The notes: generated by a model from the sequence alone, not told the origin. A DNA stretch of 64,000 nt from Ensifer sp. IC4062 (GCF_020193575.1 NZ_JADYVD010000035.1:1-64000), one strand, 5' to 3'. Counted from the first letter of the stretch, positions 52,571-61,957 are shown. Numbers and translations: made by a program.

Positions 52571-53860
52571 ATGAAAGTACTCGTGGTCGGCGCTTCCGGC
52601 CTGATCGGCTCAGCAGTTTGCGCGAAGCTTCGCGACCGCGGCATAAGGATCGTTCGTCTGGTGCGGCCGGGCTCGCACCGCAGGTCCGCCCAAGACGACG
52701 ACATCGTTGAACTCGATGTCGCGCGAGCGGTCACGCCGGCGGACTGGCTCCCCTATTTGTCAGGCATTGCTGCGGTCGTGAATTGCTCTGGAACCCTTCA
52801 AGATGGCCCCGGCGAGAATACGTCTGGCGTTCACGCGCGCGGACCGTCTGCCCTGTTTGAAGCCTGTGAGCAGGTAGGCGTGCGGCGCGTTATCCATTTC
52901 TCCGCCATGGGCGTTGAAAAGGAGCAGCCCTCGTCGTTTTCGCAGACGAAGCTTGAGGGCGACGAGGCGCTGATGGCTCGAGACCTGGATTGGGTCATCC
53001 TCCGCCCCTCCGTCGTTCTCGGTCCTGGAGCCTTCGGCGCCAGCGCCCTCTTCAGAGGGTTGGCAGCCTTGCCCATCCTGCCGCTCATGCCTGAGACTGG
53101 ACGTCTTCAAGTCGTGCGGCTTGAAGATGTGGTGCATACGGTCGAGCTACTCGTCGCCCCAGCCGCCCCCAAAAGAGTCGTCCTGGAGATCGCGGGACCA
53201 GAGGTCCTGTCCTTCGAAGACGTCGTCAGGATCTACCGCCGTTGGCTGGGCTGGCCGCCTGCCCGAGTCATCAGGATACCTCCCGTTCTAGCCAATCTCA
53301 TCTACAGGCTCAGCGATCTAGCCGGAGTGCTGGGCTGGCGTCCTCCGACGAGAAGCACGGCGCAAAAGGAGATCGCGCGCGGCGCAGTAGGAGACGTTCG
53401 GCAGTGGATGGAGACGACAAGGATTCGGCCTGCCGCCTTGTCCGAGGCTCTCGCCAGAACGCCGCCTTCGGTCCAGGAAAGATGGTTCTCCAAGCTCTAC
53501 CTCCTGAAGCCCCTCATCTTCGTCGTTCTGTCGCTGTTCTGGATTGCGACGGGCATCATCTCCCTCACGTTCGGATATGGCATCGGCGTCGATCTGATGC
53601 AGCGCGCGGGCGCCGGTTTTTTCTCCGGGCCGAGCGTCGTTGCCGGCGCGCTTGCGGATATTCTCATCGGACTTGCGATCGCCATTCGTCGAACCAGCCG
53701 CATCGGACTCTATAGTGCGGTCGGTCTATCCCTCTTTTACGCGCTCGCCGGAACGCTCCTGCTCCCAGAGCTATGGAACGAACCACTCGGGCCTCTTACC
53801 AAGATTTGGCCGATCATCGCACTGCAGCTCGCCGCGCTCGCCATGCTTGAGGAGCGATAA
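52571..53860 (+). CDS. NAD(P)-binding epimerase-like protein fused to a DoxX-like membrane domain
   Basis: A 429-residue two-part protein. Residues 1-290 are an atypical SDR (MKVLVVGASGLIGSAVCAKL, later GVRRVIHFSAMGVEKEQPS and LDWVILRPSVVLGPGAFGAS). From about residue 315 there are four hydrophobic segments (LLKPLIFVVLSLFWIATGII, VAGALADILIGLAIAI, LYSAVGLSLFYALAGTLLL, ALQLAALAML) like DoxX-type membrane domains. The canonical YxxxK is not evident. It is translationally coupled to the DUF2269 gene by TAATG. Substrate unknown. Confidence 0.8.
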   Translation: MKVLVVGASGLIGSAVCAKLRDRGIRIVRLVRPGSHRRSAQDDDIVELDVARAVTPADWLPYLSGIAAVVNCSGTLQDGPGENTSGVHARGPSALFEACEQVGVRRVIHFSAMGVEKEQPSSFSQTKLEGDEALMARDLDWVILRPSVVLGPGAFGASALFRGLAALPILPLMPETGRLQVVRLEDVVHTVELLVAPAAPKRVVLEIAGPEVLSFEDVVRIYRRWLGWPPARVIRIPPVLANLIYRLSDLAGVLGWRPPTRSTAQKEIARGAVGDVRQWMETTRIRPAALSEALARTPPSVQERWFSKLYLLKPLIFVVLSLFWIATGIISLTFGYGIGVDLMQRAGAGFFSGPSVVAGALADILIGLAIAIRRTSRIGLYSAVGLSLFYALAGTLLLPELWNEPLGPLTKIWPIIALQLAALAMLEER

Positions 53861-54333
53861 TGCTTTATTTCCTGCTCAAGTACGTTCACCTCATCGGCGC
53901 TTCGGTCCTGCTCGGCACGGGAGCGGGAATCGCCTTCTTCATGCTGCTTGCCCATCGGACCGGCCGCACCGATGCGATTGCCGCCGTTGCCCGGATCGTT
54001 GTCCTCGCGGACTTTATCTTCACCGCCACCGCCGTCATTTTGCAGCCCGTCACCGGTATCGCGCTTGCCTGGAACGTTGGCTACTCGCTGACTGAAGGAT
54101 GGATTCTGATCTCCCTGTTTCTCTACGGTGTAACTGGTGCGTTCTGGCTGCCGGTCGTCTGGATGCAGATGGAGATGCGCAGGCTCGCGGAAGAGGCATA
54201 CAAAGGCGGCAAACCACTGCCAAGCGATTACCACAAGCTTTTCCGCCTGTGGTTCGCCTTTGGCTTTCCGGCTTTTGGCGTTGTTCTCGCGATTTTCTGG
54301 TTGATGATCACGCGGCCGATCATCGAATGGTAG
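53860..54333 (+). CDS. DUF2269 integral membrane protein
   Basis: A 157-residue membrane protein with four predicted helices (LLKYVHLIGASVLLGTGAGI, LADFIFTATAVILQPVTGI, WILISLFLYGVTGAFWLPVV, WFAFGFPAFGVVLAIFWLMI). The KYVHLIGA start, with a conserved His in helix 1, is typical of DUF2269 proteins, often found beside DoxX/epimerase genes. It starts one base inside the upstream stop codon. Function unknown; a role with the upstream oxidoreductase is inferred from coupling. Confidence 0.85.
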   Translation: MLYFLLKYVHLIGASVLLGTGAGIAFFMLLAHRTGRTDAIAAVARIVVLADFIFTATAVILQPVTGIALAWNVGYSLTEGWILISLFLYGVTGAFWLPVVWMQMEMRRLAEEAYKGGKPLPSDYHKLFRLWFAFGFPAFGVVLAIFWLMITRPIIEW

Positions 54334-54528
54334 GAGACGGGTTTTGCGCCAGAGGATGCTTTTTGGCGTCTGCTATCGCACCTCGCCGTGACTTGAGCGG
54401 CGTCCTTCGCCGTCTCAGCCCGTGTTGCGGCTAAGATCAAGCGACCGGCTCACAGCGGAAACCGCTGCCTCCCGTTCCTTGCCCAATCGGGCGCACGCTC
54501 CGCCTACCCGGCGCACCTGCTCCACAAC

Positions 54529-55845
54529 CTAATCCTCCCTGAATGCATGCCGCATCTGGTCGGTGAGCGGCTTTGTCAGGTAGGAGATCACCGTGCGATC
54601 GGCAATCTTGATGAACACCTCCGCCGGCATACCGGGATAGAGCGAGAGCCCCTTGAGCTTGGCGAGGCTCTCCTGCTTCGGCCGGATGCGCAAGGGGTAG
54701 TAGCTGGCGCCGGTGCGTTCGTCGGTGACCAGGTCCGGCGCGATGGTTGCCACCTCCGCCTCGACCTCGGGCGTCGTGCGTTGATTGAAGGCGCTGAAGC
54801 GGATTTCGACCGGCTGGCCGACATGGATCTGGTCGATATCATGGGTCGCAACCCGCGCCTCCACCGTCAGGTCGTCGGCCTCGGGCACCACGAGCATCAG
54901 CGTCTCGCCGGCATTGATCACGCCGTTTACCGTGTGCACGCCGAGCTGATAGACACGGCCCGAAAGCGGCGCGGTGATATCGAGCCGACGCAACTGGTCG
55001 GATGCGGCGGTCCGCCGCTCTTCGTATTCGGCGATCTTCGCCTCGACATCCGTCAGATCCTTCGAGATTTCCGTCCGTCGATCCTCGTCGAGCTGGAGGA
55101 TCTGCAGGTCGATCTCGCTCGACTTGCCGCGTGCCTGGGCGCGGGCGGCGATGCGCTGTCCGCGGTCACCCTCGAGTTCGGCGCGCTGGCGCTTCAGCGT
55201 CGTCACCCGCTGCATCGGCACCAAGCCCTGGCCGTAGAGCGAATCGACACCGGTAAGTTCCTCAGCGATCAGCTTGAGCGCGTCCTCGATTGCCTGAAGC
55301 TGGACGGTGAGCCCCTCGATCTCGTCGGCCAACTGCGCCTTTCGGGAGGCAAGCTGGTCCTTCATACCGATGAGCGCCGACCGACGGCTGGCAAATAGCC
55401 TCTGCTCGCCATCGACGAGCTTCGTCGCCGCGGCACTGGAGATGAATTTGTCGAGATCCTTATCCACCTCGAAAGAGACGGCGCCGATGCGCTCCGCCTG
55501 AAGCCGGGCGCGGCGGGCATAGAGTTGCGCCAGCGTGCTTTCGACAATCGCCAGATTGGCTCGAACGGTGGTGCCGTCGAGACGGATCAGCACCTGCCCC
55601 GCATTAACCCGGTCTCCCTCCCGGACCAGGAGTTCACCGACTATCCCCCCGGTGAGGTGCTGGACCTTTTTGACGTTGTCGTCGACGACGACGACGCCAC
55701 CGGCAACGATCGCGCTCGACAGCTCCGTCGTCGCAGCCCAGCCGCCGACGCCGACGACAAGGGCGACAGCAAGCGTGGAGACCGCGATCATATGGCGCCC
55801 AAGCGAGCGGCGGGCACTCAACATCTGCTTCTTCCCGTCACTCAT
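54529..55845 (-). CDS. Type I secretion membrane-fusion protein (HlyD/PrsE family)
   Basis: A 438-residue adaptor. One membrane helix lies near residues 20-40 (MIAVSTLAVALVVGVGGWAA). A biotinyl-lipoyl-like segment follows (VVDDNVKKVQHLTGGIVGEL, VREGDRVNAGQVLIRLDGTT), then a long coiled-coil hairpin (about 90-285), and the second barrel half has LDITAPLSGRVYQLGVHTVNG. It links the inner-membrane ATPase to an outer-membrane TolC channel. Its ATG overlaps the ATPase stop by four bases. No TolC gene is in the window. Confidence 0.92.
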   Translation of the reverse strand: MSDGKKQMLSARRSLGRHMIAVSTLAVALVVGVGGWAATTELSSAIVAGGVVVVDDNVKKVQHLTGGIVGELLVREGDRVNAGQVLIRLDGTTVRANLAIVESTLAQLYARRARLQAERIGAVSFEVDKDLDKFISSAAATKLVDGEQRLFASRRSALIGMKDQLASRKAQLADEIEGLTVQLQAIEDALKLIAEELTGVDSLYGQGLVPMQRVTTLKRQRAELEGDRGQRIAARAQARGKSSEIDLQILQLDEDRRTEISKDLTDVEAKIAEYEERRTAASDQLRRLDITAPLSGRVYQLGVHTVNGVINAGETLMLVVPEADDLTVEARVATHDIDQIHVGQPVEIRFSAFNQRTTPEVEAEVATIAPDLVTDERTGASYYPLRIRPKQESLAKLKGLSLYPGMPAEVFIKIADRTVISYLTKPLTDQMRHAFRED

Positions 55846-57611
55846 TTCGCCACCTCCTGACCGTCACCGACAATCTTCAGCGCCGACGGGCGCTCCGCCT
55901 GCTGCACCCGTTCTCTGCGCAGTACCTTGCCGAGCACCTCGTCCTTCGGGCCGAAGGCCTGCATGCGCCCATCCTGCATCATCAGGACGAGATCGGCGCT
56001 CGCAAGCGCGCTCGGACGATGCGCGACAACGACGACGATACCGCCGCGGGCGCGAACACTCATGATCGCTTCGCTGAGCGCCTGCTCGCCTTCGGCGTCG
56101 AGGTTGGAATTGGGCTCGTCGAGCACGACGAGGAAGGGATCTCCATAAAGCGCCCTGGCAAGGGCGATGCGCTGGCGTTGTCCGGCCGAAAGCGCCGTGC
56201 CCCCTTCGCCGATCTCGGTTTCATAGCCGTTCGGAAGGCGAAGGATCAGGTCGTTGACGCGCGCGGCCGTGGCAGCCGCGACAATCGCTTCGGGCGTCGC
56301 GTCTTCGGCGAAACGGCAAACGTTCTGTGCAACCGTTCCGGCGAAAAGCTCCACGTCCTGCGGCAGGTAGCCGATGTGCTTGCCGAGAGCATCGCTGTCC
56401 CACTGGTCGAGAGCCGCGCCGTCGAGGCGAACGGAACCGCGGTAGGCGGGCCAAACTCCGAGGATGGCACGGGCGAGCGACGACTTGCCCGATGCGCTCG
56501 GGCCGATGATGCCGAGCGCGCTGCCGGCGCGAACGGTGAAACTGATATCGGTGAAGATCAATCGGTGGGCGGCCGGCGGTCCGCTCGCCAGTCCTTCGAC
56601 GCTCAGGCGGTCGCGCGGGGCAGGCAACGCCAGCGGCGCCTCAGCCTCCGGGAGCGCCTTCAGCAGTTCCTTCAGCCGCTGCCAGCTCTGCCGCGCGGAG
56701 ACAAGACCACGCCAGTTGCCGATCGCAAGTTCCACGGGCGCAAGCGCGCGGGCAGTTAGAATGGAGCCGGCGATGATGATGCCCGGCGAGGCCTGGCCCT
56801 TGATCACGAGAACCGCGCCCGCCGCAAGCACACCCGATTGTAATGCCATGCGGAAGACCTTCGACAACGCGCCATAACCGTTGCCGATATCGGATGTACG
56901 ACGGTTCTCCAGGCGGAACTCCTCATTGCGCCGTTCCCATAGGTCGGTGAGCCGCCCGGCCATGCCCATGGCCTGGACGACCTCCGCATTGCGCTGTGTC
57001 GCCTGAGCGAACGCGTTGCGTAGGCCTCCGGCCTCCGCCGCCTTCTTGGCCGGCGCCTGGGTGCCGCTATTGGTGAGATAGGTCAGCAGCGTGAGGATCA
57101 GCCCGCCGCCGATCGCTATGAAGCCTATGACGGGGTGGAACAGAAAGCAGATGGCGATATAGAAGGGCAGCCAGGGCAGGTCGAAAAGGGCCGCCGGACC
57201 AGCGCCCGATAGGAAGGACCGCACCTGGTCGAAATCGCGCAACGCCTGCAGACCATCCCCCTGTATCCTAAGCTTCAGGGGTGCCTTGACGAGCGCCCTA
57301 TAGATCCGCCCGCTCATCGTTTCGTCGAGGGCGCCGGCGATGCGCACTAGCATGCGGCCGCGGATCAACTCGAACGCGCCTTGGAAGGCATAGAGCAGCA
57401 GTGCCAGGAAAGAGAGTGCTATCAGTGAGGGAATGCTTTGGCTCGGCAGCACCCGGTCGTAGACTTCGAGCATGAAGAACGAGCCGGTGAGATAGAGAAC
57501 GTTGACGAGCGCACTGGCGACACCCACGCCGATGAAGGCCGCGCGGCAATTGCGCAACGCATCCGCGGGCTCGATGCTCTTTCGATTTGATGCTGCTCTT
57601 GATTTAGGCAC
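55842..57611 (-). CDS. Type I secretion ABC transporter ATPase/permease (PrsD family)
   Basis: A 589-residue half-transporter. Six membrane helices occupy about residues 25-320. The nucleotide-binding domain has Walker A GPSASGKSSLARAI, signature LSAGQRQRIALARAL, Walker B LVVLDEPNSNLD and the H-loop VVVAHRPSAL. It matches PrtD/PrsD exporters of RTX proteins without an N-terminal peptidase domain. The start is GTG at 57611 with GGAG upstream. Likely clients are the 999-residue RTX protein and the LysM-RTX protein encoded in this window. Confidence 0.92.
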   Translation of the reverse strand: MPKSRAASNRKSIEPADALRNCRAAFIGVGVASALVNVLYLTGSFFMLEVYDRVLPSQSIPSLIALSFLALLLYAFQGAFELIRGRMLVRIAGALDETMSGRIYRALVKAPLKLRIQGDGLQALRDFDQVRSFLSGAGPAALFDLPWLPFYIAICFLFHPVIGFIAIGGGLILTLLTYLTNSGTQAPAKKAAEAGGLRNAFAQATQRNAEVVQAMGMAGRLTDLWERRNEEFRLENRRTSDIGNGYGALSKVFRMALQSGVLAAGAVLVIKGQASPGIIIAGSILTARALAPVELAIGNWRGLVSARQSWQRLKELLKALPEAEAPLALPAPRDRLSVEGLASGPPAAHRLIFTDISFTVRAGSALGIIGPSASGKSSLARAILGVWPAYRGSVRLDGAALDQWDSDALGKHIGYLPQDVELFAGTVAQNVCRFAEDATPEAIVAAATAARVNDLILRLPNGYETEIGEGGTALSAGQRQRIALARALYGDPFLVVLDEPNSNLDAEGEQALSEAIMSVRARGGIVVVVAHRPSALASADLVLMMQDGRMQAFGPKDEVLGKVLRRERVQQAERPSALKIVGDGQEVAK

Positions 57612-58135
57612 TGACTGAAATCTCCGCGTCGGCCGTTCGGGCCGCTTGAACTCTGCTGACCGATCTATCCAGAGGCAGCAATGTAGAGTTGTTCCCCGGG
57701 AAACAATGATCCCTTGGAAAGCTTAAATTATTGACTGCTGTCGGGCCGGCGTTGTTTGACCCGGCATCGCCGGCAAAGCGCCGCTTCGGTGTTTCCGCAC
57801 ACGGTGCATCCTTCTGCATATCCCCGCCGTGCACACACGCCTGCGACAAACTATAGCAAACGCAAGATTGGACGGACAGCAGCACCGAGCCTATGCTATC
57901 GGATAACTCGCATGACCCATCTGCCAATCTTTTAATTCGTTGCCGGCGCCGCCACCTCCGCCATCCTTATCAACTAGGGCCGACGGCTGGAGCTGCAGGC
58001 GGAATATGCGCTTCCGCTGCTGTTCGAGGCATTTCTGCTCGTCTGCTTCGCAATAGGCGGGGCATTTTTCCACCTCAGCGAAAGTGCCGCCGTATCGGGC
58101 ACGATTATGCTTTCTGTCGCAAAGGGCGCGGCACC
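57612..58135. other. 524-nt intergenic region upstream of the type I secretion genes
   Basis: No complete gene is supported. On the plus strand about 57990-58130 encodes a hydrophobic run (LPLLFEAFLLVCFAIGGAFF) in a frame without a start codon, which could be a decayed small membrane protein. The part near 57660-57730 is less GC-rich and may contain the exporter promoter. Confidence 0.35.
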
Positions 58136-58471
58136 TCAATCCAAGGACAACTGGACATCCGGAAACGGGATGACCTTGGCCGCCGTCGCTTCCAACGCGA
58201 GTGGCTGGGTTTCGATGTTGCCGCCCCTACCCCAGGTCGCGGCAAGGCTCATCAATTCATCCATCTCCTTCCTCAACTGGTGCCACGCCAGAATTTCTTC
58301 GGCGTAAGTCGCATTCGTGCGCGGGTCGTAGAACCGGTTGATTTCCTCAGCGCTGTCCTTCCGGGCGGCCTCCAGACGGGCCTTCAGCACATTGACTTCA
58401 TCCTTCACCAGGAAATAGCGCCGCATCACCGCAAGAAGCGCAAGATCGTTCGGATTGACGCTCAAGGACAT
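58136..58471 (-). CDS. Hypothetical protein (111 aa), coiled-coil
   Basis: A 111-residue protein starting MSLSVNPNDLALLAVMRRYF, preceded by GGGGGAGGG. A central charged helical stretch (KDEVNVLKARLEAARKDSAE then EEILAWHQLRKEMDELMSLA) suggests a coiled coil. The C-terminus is AKVIPFPDVQLSLD. No family was recognised. It lies between the secretion genes and a RIME copy, with no evident operon partner. A strong ribosome-binding site supports expression. Confidence 0.65.
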   Translation of the reverse strand: MSLSVNPNDLALLAVMRRYFLVKDEVNVLKARLEAARKDSAEEINRFYDPRTNATYAEEILAWHQLRKEMDELMSLAATWGRGGNIETQPLALEATAAKVIPFPDVQLSLD

Positions 58472-58634
58472 CCCTCCCCCGTTTCATGACTGCAGCCACG
58501 GTCGAGCGCGTAGGTACCCCCGCATCCGCCCACCGGGCATGCACCCCATCACGCGAAACTTTGACGCTTTTCCGGCAACGGCCAAAGAAAATCCCGGCGT
58601 TGTGAAACGCCGGGGCCGAAACCTGCCGGAAAAT

Positions 58635-58742
58635 CTACAGCGCCCGCGCGTCTAATCAGACGCGCAAAGAACGCTGTAGCACTTTGAATGACTGCATGTT
58701 TTTCATCCTTAAGTCGGCTACGATCAAGGAAACATGCAGTAG
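58635..58742 (-). repeat. RIME-type intergenic mosaic element, copy 4 (reverse orientation)
   Basis: Reverse-complement copy of the same element: the CTACAGCGC...ACGCTGTAG dyad comes first on the plus strand (58635-58679), then the ACTGCATGTTTTTCATCCTT and GATCAAGGAAACATGCAGT dyad. It starts 16 nt after the DUF475 stop, so it is transcribed at the end of that message and may act as a 3' hairpin. Confidence 0.88.
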
Positions 58743-58757
58743 CGTTGCGCCTCGCTG

Positions 58758-59852
58758 TCAGGCCTCGACGCGAAACCGCGCATCCGGCTCGTCTTCGCTC
58801 TCCGCCGCGCGCCGATTGTGACGAATCGACGACCAGAGCGAGAGACCGATGAGGCCGGCGCCACCGAGACCGGTAATGACCTCGGGAATGTGGATGAGCG
58901 TCTGGAAATACATCACCACCGACAGGATCAGGATCGCATAGAAGGCGCCATGCTCCAGGTAGCGATATTCGTTGAGCGTGCGCCTCTCGACCAGCATGAT
59001 CGTCATCGAGCGGACATACATGGCGCCGATACCGAGGCCGATCGCGATGATGAACAGGTTCTGCGTCAACGCGAAGGCGCCGATGACGCCGTCGAACGAA
59101 AAGCTGGCATCGAGCACTTCCAGGTAGAGGAATGCACCGAACCCGCCCTTCGCCGCCGCGCTCATCGTTTGTTGCGAAGCATCGAGCAGACCGCCGACGA
59201 CCTCGACGATGAGGAAGGTGAGCAGACCATAGATGCTGGCATAGACGAAGGTGTGCACGTGCTCGGGTTCGAGCAAGGCCGAGAACGCCAGGATGACGCT
59301 CAGGACAAAGGCGATCTCGATGCCCTTGATCGTTGCAAAGCGCGCCATCTTGCGCTCCAGCCAGGCGATCCAGTGCACATCCTTCTCGTGGTCGAAGAAG
59401 TAGTTGAGACCGACCATCATCAGGAACGTTCCGCCGAAGGCGGCGATCGGCAGATGCGCGTCGTGCATGATGCGGGCGTATTCTTCGGGGCGGACCGCCG
59501 CAAGGATCACCGCGTCGATCGGCCCGAGATTGGCGGCTATGACGACGATCAGCAGCGGAAAGACGATACGCATGCCGAAGACGGCAATGATGATGCCCCA
59601 GGTCAGAAACCGATGCTGCCAGACCGGCGTCATGTCCTTGAGTTTGTTGGCGTTGACGATAGCGTTGTCGAAGGAAAGCGAAATTTCGAGGACAGCGAGC
59701 ACCGCACAGATGAAGAACACCGTCATTGTGCCGCTGAGGGTACCGGTCGACTGCCAGCCGAGCCAGACGCCAAGCAACAGACCGAGGGCCGTCACGATGA
59801 AGGCCCACCTGAAATAACCGAGTGCGGTCGTGCGCGAACGGGGCTGGATCAT
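58758..59852 (-). CDS. DUF475 TerC-like integral membrane protein
   Basis: A 364-residue polytopic membrane protein with about nine helices. The TerC-like signature is LAVLEISLSFDNAIVNANKL near residue 50, repeated in the second half as YLEVLDASFSFDGVIGAFAL. The paired acidic NAI/DGV motifs may bind a metal ion, as proposed for the TerC/Alx manganese exporter group. Start ATG at 59852 follows GGGGAGGATCG. It stands alone. Metal export or tellurite-related stress functions are possible but not shown by sequence. Confidence 0.85.
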   Translation of the reverse strand: MIQPRSRTTALGYFRWAFIVTALGLLLGVWLGWQSTGTLSGTMTVFFICAVLAVLEISLSFDNAIVNANKLKDMTPVWQHRFLTWGIIIAVFGMRIVFPLLIVVIAANLGPIDAVILAAVRPEEYARIMHDAHLPIAAFGGTFLMMVGLNYFFDHEKDVHWIAWLERKMARFATIKGIEIAFVLSVILAFSALLEPEHVHTFVYASIYGLLTFLIVEVVGGLLDASQQTMSAAAKGGFGAFLYLEVLDASFSFDGVIGAFALTQNLFIIAIGLGIGAMYVRSMTIMLVERRTLNEYRYLEHGAFYAILILSVVMYFQTLIHIPEVITGLGGAGLIGLSLWSSIRHNRRAAESEDEPDARFRVEA

Positions 59853-60282
59853 AGGCGATCCTCCCCGGCACGATATGCCTCGGTGATTGCTAACGAGAGG
59901 TTTTCTGAAAGGAAAAAACGCACAGCCGAACAGGCACATGCGTTGGGCATGAGTTGGGTTTTCATGGTAGCTAATCCGCCGGCTGATTTGCTGGCGGCAC
60001 CGACATCACGAGAGCGCCGTAAAACTCTCGCCAGAGGGGCCCGGCACCAAAGTTCATCCCGCGGTTCGATGTCTAAAAGGCGGGATCGCCCTTTACTTAG
60101 CAGTACGAAACGCCGCGTCAAGGGTGGACGCACAGCCGGCGCAGCTTGGCCGTGTGGTAAGGCGTGCGCAGACGCCTCGAGTGCGCGATAATATTCACGG
60201 CGTTCCGGCGCTTGAAATGGAACCAAAGCTGGCTCGAACGGGTTTAAATTCCAGCAATAACAATCCTGTGAGGCAAGCCGCC
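59853..60282. other. Intergenic region between DUF475 and DUF982 genes; no gene seen
   Basis: About 430 nt. Long open frames here are reverse or out-of-frame extensions of neighbours, with no ribosome-binding site or domain. Divergent promoters for the two flanking genes are expected. Confidence 0.4.
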
Positions 60283-60531
60283 ATGCACAGTTTCTGGTGG
60301 GACAAGAGTGTCCGGTTGGAACTCGGTGACGCAGGCAAATATCGCGACGTGAAGAGCACGCGCGAGGCCGTCGAGTGCCTGATGCTGCGGTGGCCCCATC
60401 AGGACGGGCGCGCCCTTGCCGCCGCAAAACGCGTCTGCCTGCAGGCGCTCGATGGCAAGGTCAAGACCGAGAAAGCCCGCAGGGCATTTATCAAGGCTGC
60501 CGAAGAGGCGCACATCTCCATCCGGAGTTAG
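60283..60531 (+). CDS. DUF982 domain protein (82 aa)
   Basis: An 82-residue protein starting MHSFWWDKSVRLELGDAGKY and containing STREAVECLMLRWPHQDGRA, AAKRVCLQALDGKVKTEKAR and AFIKAAEEAHI, the usual pattern of DUF982, a small family abundant in Rhizobiales. GAGGCAAGCC precedes the ATG at 60283. The function of the family is unknown. It is followed 236 nt later by a second member. Confidence 0.8.
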   Translation: MHSFWWDKSVRLELGDAGKYRDVKSTREAVECLMLRWPHQDGRALAAAKRVCLQALDGKVKTEKARRAFIKAAEEAHISIRS

Positions 60532-60767
60532 TACGGCATTAGCATATCCGGAAGCCTGTCCGCTCCGAGGCGTAAGAGCATTGGCCCAAAGATCGGACCC
60601 GATTTTTGGGGAACATGAGCCGCAAGGCGAAAGTCGTTCGACGTGCCTCGGCACCGATCCGGTCCGAAGCATCCAACCTATTCCCGGACGCGGGAGCGCG
60701 GAAATCCGTTTCGCTCATTCCTTCATCCCGCGCCGATGACCCCGCTCGGGGACAGGAAAGGCAAGCG

Positions 60768-61058
60768 ATGTACGAAATCCCATGGAGCGTTCCGGTCAGT
60801 CTCAGCATGCTGGATGGCAGGTGCCGCAAGGTCATCGGTCCGCTCGACGCGATGAAGTGTCTGCAGCGGGAATGGCCCGTTCGAGGCGGCGCCTATTACA
60901 GCTATGCGATGCGCGCCTGCGAGGCGGCGCTCAAGCGCCAAAGAAGCCCGAACGAAGCACGCGCGGCCTTCATTTGCGCCTCGCGGGAGGCCTTTCTGAC
61001 GATCCTCGCAGGTCAGGCGCCGGAGGACCGGAACGATGGATCCCGGCCCTTGGAATGA
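60768..61058 (+). CDS. DUF982 domain protein, second copy (96 aa)
   Basis: A 96-residue paralogue starting MYEIPWSVPVSLSMLDGRCR and including GPLDAMKCLQREWPVRGGAY, YAMRACEAALKRQRSPNEAR and AFICASREAFLTIL. It aligns with the upstream DUF982 protein across its length, with the same W..PV..L, A..CL...WP and A...C..AL spacing. AGGAAAGGC precedes ATG 60768. A longer upstream frame from a TTG at 60606 is less likely. It is probably a tandem duplication that has diverged. Confidence 0.8.
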   Translation: MYEIPWSVPVSLSMLDGRCRKVIGPLDAMKCLQREWPVRGGAYYSYAMRACEAALKRQRSPNEARAAFICASREAFLTILAGQAPEDRNDGSRPLE

Positions 61059-61160
61059 GTGCGTTACTATCGGCATGCCCGGCGATGCGACGGCGCGGAT
61101 CTCCTGATCTGAGCTCAGATCGTGTGCGGCTTTACCGTGCTGCGGCGCAAGAGAGGCCTA

Positions 61161-61940
61161 TCAGGCTGGGTGATGCAGCACGCTGAGACCGCCATCCACC
61201 GTGAGGCATGTGGCATTCATGAAGGTGCACTCATCGGAAATCATAAACAGGGCGGCGCGGGCAATCTCTTCAGCGGTGGCGATGCGCCCACCCGGATGCA
61301 GCTTCATCGTTTCCGCTTCGGCCGCTGCCGGATCGGGGAAGCTCATCCAGTAGTCGATCACCTTCTGGGTCCGCACGTAGCCCGGAGCCAGAGCATTCAC
61401 GCGGATTCCTTTCGACGCATATTCGATCCCGAGCGACTTCGTCATGCCGATGAGTGCGTGCTTGGCAACGGGATAGGGGAAGGTGTGCGGAATGATGGTG
61501 AAGGCATGCGTCGAGGCGATGTTGAGGATGACCCCACCGCCCGCCTCGATCATGCCCGGAAGTGCGGCCTTGCAGCAATTCCAGGTGCCCTTGAGGTTCA
61601 CGTCGAAGCAGCGCTGCCAGTCCTCCTCGCTCGTGGCCAGAGGTTCCGCGAAGACGTTGATGCCGGCGTTGTTGACCAGAGCGTTGGGCCGGCCGATGGT
61701 TTTCTCCGCTCTGGCAAAGGCCGCAGCGATTGCGGGAGCATCGGCAATGTCAGCGACCGCCGAGGAGATCATACCGCCCTCGGCTTGAAGTCTTTCTGCT
61801 TCCTTTTCCAGAAGCGGCCCATCGCGGTCGATCAGAAAGAGGCTGGCGCCTTCGCGGTGGAAGACCTCGGCCATGGCAAGACCAATGCCCTGGGCGGCGC
61901 CCGTTATGACGATGCGTTTGTCGTCGAGCCGGTTGCCCAT
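61161..61940 (-). CDS. SDR-family dehydrogenase of a sugar-acid pathway
   Basis: A 259-residue short-chain dehydrogenase. The NAD-binding motif is ITGAAQGIGLAMAEVF near residue 12, followed by NNAGINVFAEPL, the catalytic Ser block LNIASTHAF and YPVAK. The C-terminus CLTVDGGLSVLHHP is typical. GGAGGAAAGATC precedes the ATG. It lies downstream of dgoD on the same strand, separated by a RIME copy. A sugar or deoxy-sugar-acid dehydrogenase feeding or following the galactonate-type step is likely, with exact substrate unknown. Confidence 0.82.
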   Translation of the reverse strand: MGNRLDDKRIVITGAAQGIGLAMAEVFHREGASLFLIDRDGPLLEKEAERLQAEGGMISSAVADIADAPAIAAAFARAEKTIGRPNALVNNAGINVFAEPLATSEEDWQRCFDVNLKGTWNCCKAALPGMIEAGGGVILNIASTHAFTIIPHTFPYPVAKHALIGMTKSLGIEYASKGIRVNALAPGYVRTQKVIDYWMSFPDPAAAEAETMKLHPGGRIATAEEIARAALFMISDECTFMNATCLTVDGGLSVLHHPA

Positions 61941-61957
61941 GATCTTTCCTCCTCTTT

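Noticed and set aside
58818-60191. 457-codon plus-strand frame opposite DUF475
   Set aside because: Antisense to a clear membrane-protein gene; product is charge-rich without motifs.
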